DNA of 64,000 nucleotides from Eubacteriales bacterium (GTDB taxonomy: Bacteria > Bacillota > Clostridia > Lachnospirales > Lachnospiraceae): the NCBI GenBank assembly GCA_030537935.1, contig JAUNUY010000002.1:236651-300650 (forward strand), in the 5' to 3' direction. Below, one piece after another: positions 59,612 through 64,000 of this stretch. The stretch's first letter is position 1, and every line of letters starts with the position of its first letter. A program made the position numbers and the translations under genes. The notes under the pieces are model-generated. The model had not been told where the DNA came from. It saw only the letters and a program-made list of their open reading frames with translations, and made no database searches.

Positions 59612-60446
59612 ATACATTCAACGTCGGTTGCGTTGCCCAATACAAGAGGAAGCTCTCCGTCTTCCGTTCAAAACGGACACCCTTCTCCGTCTTTTTCAAA
59701 AAGGGAGTGATATTGCTCTCAAAAGTATGCCACGCCCCCTCCGGTACGTTGCCCAATGTCGCAAGATCCTCCAGACAGGCTTCTACCGACGGATAATCGG
59801 CACGAAAACCGTCCGGTAAAAGAATCACCGATGCATCATAGCCCGCTTCATAAACGGCATTAAAGAAGACATTATATCCCTGCATACGGTCTAAACTGAA
59901 TTGCCGCTGCGGATTGCCAGGAACACCCCAGAAAAAATCATTTTTCACCTGCATAAGATTCGGCGCATTGGCAAAACCGGTCACATAGACCATTCGTTTG
60001 GTGCGTTCGCTGACCGGCCGGATGAACGACAGAAACGGAATCCGGGAACAAACCGTAATATCCGTTTTCGGCAGCCCTTCCAATACCCCGGCCTCACCGA
60101 AATCACATTGACGGAAAGTGATATTGTTCAGACCCGCCGCCTTGGCATTCCGCTGTGCACAAGCCAGCATGTCCGATGAAATATCTACAGCGATAACCTC
60201 TTTTACGCGTCGGGCAATCGGGATACAAAGCCGTCCTACACCGCAACCCAAATCCAGCACCGTATCCGTCGGCCGTAAGTCCATCGCTTCCACCTGATAA
60301 GTCGTATAATGTTTCTCCAAAGCTGCAACCTTATCATACAAGGCAGCATGCTCGGCCCAGAATTTTTCTTCCCCCTGTTCCCGTGCTAAGTCGTTAAGCG
60401 TGACTTGGGCACGCTCAGGTCCCATGTCATAATCTTTTTTATTCAT
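59610..60446 (-). CDS. SAM-dependent class I methyltransferase
   Basis: 278 residues. Motif I is TVLDLGCGVGRLCIPIARR (62-80) and motif II is AVDISSDMLACAQ. Beyond these, NITFRQCDFGE matches the post-II region. The C-terminal half has no known specificity motif. The substrate is unknown; small molecule methylation is likely as it lacks RNA- or protein-binding domains. ATG at 60446 follows GGAGG; an upstream frame lacks a site. It lies after the FecBCD operon and converges with the perR gene. Confidence 0.85.
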   Translation of the reverse strand: MNKKDYDMGPERAQVTLNDLAREQGEEKFWAEHAALYDKVAALEKHYTTYQVEAMDLRPTDTVLDLGCGVGRLCIPIARRVKEVIAVDISSDMLACAQRNAKAAGLNNITFRQCDFGEAGVLEGLPKTDITVCSRIPFLSFIRPVSERTKRMVYVTGFANAPNLMQVKNDFFWGVPGNPQRQFSLDRMQGYNVFFNAVYEAGYDASVILLPDGFRADYPSVEACLEDLATLGNVPEGAWHTFESNITPFLKKTEKGVRFERKTESFLLYWATQPTLNV

Positions 60447-60553
60447 AAATCCTCCATCCTTTTCCGCTTCATTATAACATATCGTACAAAGACCCGACAA
60501 TACCCCGGAATCGGGCACTGTCGGGTCTTCACACTCTGTCGTTAACAGGTTGA

Positions 60554-61600
60554 TTAGTGAATATTTAAAACCGTTTCTTTAAACTCTTTTACTAAAGCAT
60601 CAATATCGTAATCAAAAACATCCGGGTACATGATGTGTGCGCCCCAATAGATGCCGATCATCTGATTCACGCCCGGCGGCATATCCACGAAACAATACGG
60701 ATCACTGGGGACTTGAATGACCTTATCCTCTTTCACGGCACGCAAGGCTTGCCAGCGACCGTCCGCCATGATGTCTTCATAAGTACTCTTGTCCTTGGCA
60801 AAAATCATATCGGGATCGGCCTTAACGACTTCTTCCATATTCAGGTTTTCCGTCTTCGATTTCTTGTCCGTTTTCTCCGCAGGAGCAGCCGCATTGATAC
60901 CACCTGCCGCTTTCAGGGCCGCCACATGTGAGGAGCCTTCCGGGTCAACGGACATGCCGTTCTTTCCGCCAACCTGCAGGAAGCGAATCCGCTTTTCTTC
61001 CGGAATCTTTTTCAGTCCTTCATTGATGACCTGCATTTCCTTTTCGAAAAAAGCGGCTACCTTTTCCGCCCGATCCTGCTCATCCAGCAATGTACCCAGC
61101 GTTTTATATGCTTGTGCGGCCGTCTCCGGTGTCAACTCGATATATATCGTCGGCACGCCGGTATTCTCCTGAATTTGATCCATATCCTCCCGAATCGTTT
61201 TCTTGCGCTCGCCGATGTCAATCACCACCTCCGGTGCCGCCTTAATGAGTTCCTCTTTATTGAAGTCCGGCTTCTTTCCGTAAAACTGCCCCACCTCCGG
61301 TAAGTCTTTCGGAAAATCCCGTATGGCGGAAACAACTTTATCACCCGGCATTCGTGCCAGACACACCATCCTATCCGGTACGAAACTTGCCAACACGACT
61401 TGCGCAAGGTAACCCGACGGTGCAATCTTCGTCAGCTTATTCGGCAAAGTTACCGTACGCCCCGCCGAATCCGTAAAGGTCCGTGTCGTGGCCTCCTCTA
61501 CGGGTTTTTCAACCGTTTTTTCCCCGCCGCAAGCCGTCGTCGTAAAAAGTACGATGATGGCCAAACACCATGTGAGCAACTTCTTTCCTACTTGTTTCAT
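60554..61600 (-). CDS. FecB/BtuF-type solute-binding lipoprotein
   Basis: 348 residues. Lipobox TTAC with Cys24, then TFTDSAGRTVTLPNKLTKIA, the classic start of the periplasmic-binding family for siderophores, cobalamin or haem. Later, AAPEVVIDIGERKKTI is the family's central block. It binds a chelated iron, cobalamin, haem or similar ligand outside the membrane. I prefer the ATG at 61600 because GGAG is seven bases upstream; ATG at 61603 is the alternative. It is the last gene of the permease-ATPase-binding protein operon. Confidence 0.9.
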   Translation of the reverse strand: MKQVGKKLLTWCLAIIVLFTTTACGGEKTVEKPVEEATTRTFTDSAGRTVTLPNKLTKIAPSGYLAQVVLASFVPDRMVCLARMPGDKVVSAIRDFPKDLPEVGQFYGKKPDFNKEELIKAAPEVVIDIGERKKTIREDMDQIQENTGVPTIYIELTPETAAQAYKTLGTLLDEQDRAEKVAAFFEKEMQVINEGLKKIPEEKRIRFLQVGGKNGMSVDPEGSSHVAALKAAGGINAAAPAEKTDKKSKTENLNMEEVVKADPDMIFAKDKSTYEDIMADGRWQALRAVKEDKVIQVPSDPYCFVDMPPGVNQMIGIYWGAHIMYPDVFDYDIDALVKEFKETVLNIH

Positions 61601-61603
61601 CAT

Positions 61604-62389
61604 TTACTCCTTTCCCGAGGCGGGATAAAAACAATAACGTACCGCCCCTTCTATATTATTTTTTATAATATGAACCGGATGACGGTAGATTGCCGTCAAA
61701 TGCCGTTCCGTCATAACTTCTTCCGGCGTACCGTAGGCCACCACCTTCCCCTCATTCAAAATCATCACATGTGTTGCAAACCATGCCGCAGTTTGCGGAT
61801 TATGTGATGAAAGGAGGATGGTGTAGCCCGCCTCCGCCAAGTCTTGAAGGGTTCGCATCAGGAGTACCTGATTGCCGAAATCGAGGCCCCCCGCCGGTTC
61901 ATCCATAATCAAAATACGGCTGTCTTGAATCAATGCCCGGGCAATCAGGACAAGTTGTCGTTGACCGCCACTGATTTCACCATAGCCGCGTGCCGCTAAA
62001 TCGGCAATACCGAGGCGGGATAAAATATCCAGTACGCGGTCCGTCTGCCGTCCATCCGGCGTCTGGTAAAAACGAAGGGTTCGTGTCGTCCCCATCAACA
62101 CCACGTCGGTCACGAGATGATTAAATGCGGGCACATGTGCCTGCGGTATGTAGGAAACCAGACCCGCCATCTCTTTTGGCTTTAACGTGCTGATATCCCG
62201 TCCTGCAACAATGATTTGACCCTGGATCGGTTTCATCAAACCCGTCACGCATTTCATGAGTGTCGTCTTTCCGGCTCCGTTTTCACCCAGTAAAAAATTA
62301 AATCCGGGTCGAATACGTATCGAGATGTCCGCCAGAACCGGAGGCCCCTCGGGACGATATGAAAAGGACAGATTTTTAATCTCAATCAT
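61604..62389 (-). CDS. FecE/FhuC-type ABC importer ATPase
   Basis: 261 residues. Walker A GENGAGKTT (near 35-43), Q-loop YIPQAHVPAF, signature ISGGQRQL, Walker B ILIMDEPAGGLD and switch His in LSSHNPQ. The length and C-terminal end match FecE/FhuC subunits. It energises the FecCD permease encoded upstream. The gene overlaps the permease by eight bases and touches the binding-protein gene, so the three are one operon. Confidence 0.92.
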   Translation of the reverse strand: MIEIKNLSFSYRPEGPPVLADISIRIRPGFNFLLGENGAGKTTLMKCVTGLMKPIQGQIIVAGRDISTLKPKEMAGLVSYIPQAHVPAFNHLVTDVVLMGTTRTLRFYQTPDGRQTDRVLDILSRLGIADLAARGYGEISGGQRQLVLIARALIQDSRILIMDEPAGGLDFGNQVLLMRTLQDLAEAGYTILLSSHNPQTAAWFATHVMILNEGKVVAYGTPEEVMTERHLTAIYRHPVHIIKNNIEGAVRYCFYPASGKE

Positions 62390-63374
62390 AACGCCTCCGC
62401 ATCAGTAAAAAGAAAAAGACCGGCGCGCCGATTAATGAAGTCAAGATGCCGATGGGCACCTCGTAAGTACTGATGCTCCGAGAAAGATTATCCACGAGAA
62501 GCAGATAAGCCGCCCCGCCCAGGAAACTCGCCGGGATTACGTATTTATAATTATCCCCAACGAGCATGCGGGCAAAATGCGGAATGACCAGACCGACGAA
62601 ACCGATATTCCCGCATAGGGAAATGGCCGCGGCCGTCAACAGCGTTGCCGCCAGAATAATGATACGTTTGGTCCGCTCCACATTAATCCCGAAAGTCTGT
62701 GCCTCTTCCTCGCCCATCGTAAAAAGATTGATGCGCCAACGTAGTGCAGTTATGATACAGATGCCGACAAGCAGTGGACCGATGGCAAATCGTATACCGC
62801 GATAATTAATGCCGGATAAGCTGCCCATCAACCAATAAGTGATGTCCGGCAACTCATTTTCCACATCGGCAATAAGTTTGACATAAGAAACGAGGGCATT
62901 AAAAACCGTCGAAATCATAATGCCGCTGAGGACCAGCCCGAGTCGCTTGTCATAGCGAAAGAATTTACTGATGCCGTAAGCCGCAACAACCGCCGCCAGT
63001 CCGGTCAGGAAAGATGTCAACAAAGTCCGTACATAACCGGCATGTAAGATGATGGATAAGGCAATGCCGAACGATGTGGCGGCACCAACACCGAGAATAT
63101 TAGGTGACACCATCGGATTCTGGAAGACGGCCTGATAGGCGGCACCCGAAACGGAAAGACCGATGCCGACAAGTAACGCGCCTATAATGCGCGGTAGCCG
63201 AATATCCACTAAAATATGACGAAAATTGTCCGCCGTAGCGTGTGGTAAACGGCCCATCACGAAATCCGTAAATTCCTGAAGTGAGATACGATAGCGTCCG
63301 ATGAACAGCGAACCGCAAATCAGTAGGAAAAGAGCCACGCTCAGTAGAAATAATATTCGATGATTCTTCTTCAT
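62382..63374 (-). CDS. FecCD/BtuC family ABC importer permease
   Basis: 330 residues, about ten membrane helices. Family motifs include VDIRLPRIIGALLVGIGLSV, SGAAYQAVFQNPMVSPNILG and IGFVGLVIPHFARMLVGDNY. These are the FecCD/BtuC signatures. It is the only permease, so it would act as a homodimer. ATG at 63374 follows AAGGAT. A promoter with an overlapping palindrome lies upstream. The ligand may be iron-siderophore, cobalamin or haem. Confidence 0.92.
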   Translation of the reverse strand: MKKNHRILFLLSVALFLLICGSLFIGRYRISLQEFTDFVMGRLPHATADNFRHILVDIRLPRIIGALLVGIGLSVSGAAYQAVFQNPMVSPNILGVGAATSFGIALSIILHAGYVRTLLTSFLTGLAAVVAAYGISKFFRYDKRLGLVLSGIMISTVFNALVSYVKLIADVENELPDITYWLMGSLSGINYRGIRFAIGPLLVGICIITALRWRINLFTMGEEEAQTFGINVERTKRIIILAATLLTAAAISLCGNIGFVGLVIPHFARMLVGDNYKYVIPASFLGGAAYLLLVDNLSRSISTYEVPIGILTSLIGAPVFFFLLMRRRYD

Positions 63375-63387
63375 ATCCTTATCCTTA

Positions 63388-63410
63388 GTTAACTATAACG
63401 TTATTTTAAC
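63388..63410. promoter_or_regulatory. Imperfect palindrome over the FecCD operon promoter
   Basis: Inverted half-sites GTTAAC-TATAAC and GTTAT-TTTAAC (centre AACGTT) overlap the -10 box and start point. It is probably an operator for a metal-type regulator; no named box fits exactly. Confidence 0.5.
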
Positions 63411-63430
63411 GCTTTATAGCAAAAAGTCAA
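63403..63430 (-). promoter_or_regulatory. FecCD operon promoter, TTGACT-N16-TAAAAT
   Basis: -35 TTGACT at 63425-63430 and -10 TAAAAT at 63403-63408 on the minus strand, 16-base spacer. Confidence 0.7.
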
Positions 63431-63562
63431 GTTAAACTTATGATATCGAATGAAACGAAGATGTGGCTTTGTAAACCGTAAAATATGCCGGTGAAAGTTG
63501 TCAAATACCATCCACCAAAGAATCGTAATCTGCCACTGTCATCATCTGAAAAGCACAAAAAA

Positions 63563-63586
63563 AGTTCCATACATCAGTATGGAACT
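63563..63586 (-). terminator. Terminator of the rRNA-tRNA operon
   Basis: Arms AGTTCCATAC and GTATGGAACT pair perfectly around ATCA, then seven T on the minus strand, nine bases past tRNA-fMet. Confidence 0.9.
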
Positions 63587-63594
63587 GTCTGAAA

Positions 63595-63666
63595 TAGCGG
63601 GAGAAGGATTCGAACCTCCGACCTTCGGGTTATGAGCCCGACGAGCTGCCTCTGCTCCACCCCGCG
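63595..63666 (-). tRNA. tRNA-fMet(CAT), initiator
   Basis: About 72 bases. Anticodon CAT with three G-C pairs (GGG/CCC) in the anticodon stem and an unpaired first base (C1 against T72), both hallmarks of the initiator. CCA is not encoded. Confidence 0.93.
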
Positions 63667-63675
63667 ATAAAAATA

Positions 63676-63748
63676 TGGGACCAACAGGGCTCGAACCTGT
63701 GACCCCCTGCTTGTAAGGCAGGTGCTCTCCCAGCTGAGCTATGATCCC
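63676..63748 (-). tRNA. tRNA-Val(TAC)
   Basis: 73 bases; acceptor GGGATCA/TGGTCCC (one G-T pair), anticodon TAC, T-loop TTCGAGC. CCA is not encoded. Confidence 0.95.
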
Positions 63749-63795
63749 GGTTGTAATATGGTTATAATATCACAATTGCATCAACGATGCAAGAG

Positions 63796-63869
63796 CGACC
63801 CAGAAGAGACTCGAACTCTCGACCTCCGCCGTGACAGGGCGGCGCTCTAACCAACTGAGCCACTGGGCC
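63796..63869 (-). tRNA. tRNA-Asp(GTC)
   Basis: 74 bases; acceptor GGCCCAG/CTGGGTC, anticodon GTC, discriminator G73 as usual for Asp. CCA is not encoded. It begins about 40 bases after the 23S rRNA end. Confidence 0.95.
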
Positions 63870-63910
63870 AAACTTGAATTGCATAGAGTATCATGTCCAA
63901 AGAACTTCTT

Positions 63911-64000
63911 GGTCAAGACTTCGACCGATTAGTATGAGTCAGCTGCACGTGTTACCACGCTTCCACCTCTCACCTATCAACCTCATGGTCTTTAAGGGGT
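63911..64000 (-). rRNA. 23S ribosomal RNA, 3' end (cut by window edge)
   Basis: The minus strand gives the conserved 23S 3' tail: GAGAGGTGGAAGCGTGG, then CAGCTGACTCATACTAATCG and CGAAGTCTTGACC. Only about 90 bases are in the window. No 5S gene follows between it and tRNA-Asp. Confidence 0.93.

Overview
The window reads as a chromosomal stretch from an anaerobic, host-associated low-to-mid-GC Firmicute (Bacillota, clostridial side). The pointers are the dgt-dnaG-rpoD-trmK-Nif3 housekeeping order, strong Gram-positive Shine-Dalgarno sites with several TTG and GTG starts, a clostridial TGS-uridine kinase fusion, a bile salt hydrolase, an orphan-SelD selenium gene set and OppA-type lipoproteins. 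I cannot name the genus from sequence alone; a Peptoniphilaceae/Tissierellales-like or neighbouring lineage is only a guess.

Layout. (1) 1-9.9 kb: an AT-rich block, nearly all on the minus strand. It holds a TetR regulator, an Opp/Nik-type importer (two permeases, two ATPases, a lipoprotein), a heterodimeric ABC exporter-fold pair of IrtA/IrtB (YbtP/YbtQ) flavour and a MATE pump cut by the window edge. It looks acquired, and could handle a metallophore or small peptide. (2) 10.2-10.9 kb: an XRE regulator plus membrane protein pair, with three phased repeats over a consensus promoter. (3) 11.2-13.8 kb: a FAD-less molybdenum hydroxylase of the selenium-dependent xanthine dehydrogenase type. (4) 14.1-23.0 kb: a housekeeping block with a nucleoside kinase, Nif3, TrmK, sigma factor, primase, dGTPase and a CPBP protease. 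(5) 23.1-25.5 kb: a cysteine desulfurase-like gene divergent from selD, probably feeding selenium to the hydroxylase. (6) 25.6-33.5 kb: YerC, Hsp33, a SEC-C protein, ProS, two membrane proteins, an HAD phosphatase, TadA, a DUF1858 protein and an SDR. (7) 33.6-33.9 kb: tRNA-Arg, -Leu and -Tyr. (8) 34-41 kb: glycogen branching enzyme, a second primary-type sigma factor, mnmA-iscS-rrf2 and dps. (9) 41-48 kb: a Tim44-like zinc-ribbon membrane protein with a decayed tail duplicate, then a complete oppABCDF operon. (10) 48.4-50.2 kb: a candidate small RNA, tRNA-Leu, bile salt hydrolase and a GIY-YIG protein. (11) 50.2-58.8 kb: glycogen phosphorylase, IleS, a GT2 glycosyltransferase and a cation/proton antiporter. 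(12) 59-63.4 kb: a PerR/Fur regulator, a methyltransferase and an FecBCD-type ABC importer. (13) 63.6-64 kb: the 3' end of a 23S rRNA gene followed directly by tRNA-Asp, -Val and -fMet.

The genes connect in several ways. The IscS/Rrf2/MnmA cluster supplies sulfur for tRNA thiolation and Fe-S assembly. The SelD/desulfurase pair and the molybdenum hydroxylase suggest labile-selenium enzyme maturation. GlgB and GlgP point to glycogen storage. Dps, Hsp33 and the PerR-like regulator form an oxidative-stress set in an oxygen-sensitive organism. Three peptide- or metal-type ABC uptake systems suggest a nutrient-scavenging lifestyle. No CRISPR array, intact insertion sequence or prophage was seen.
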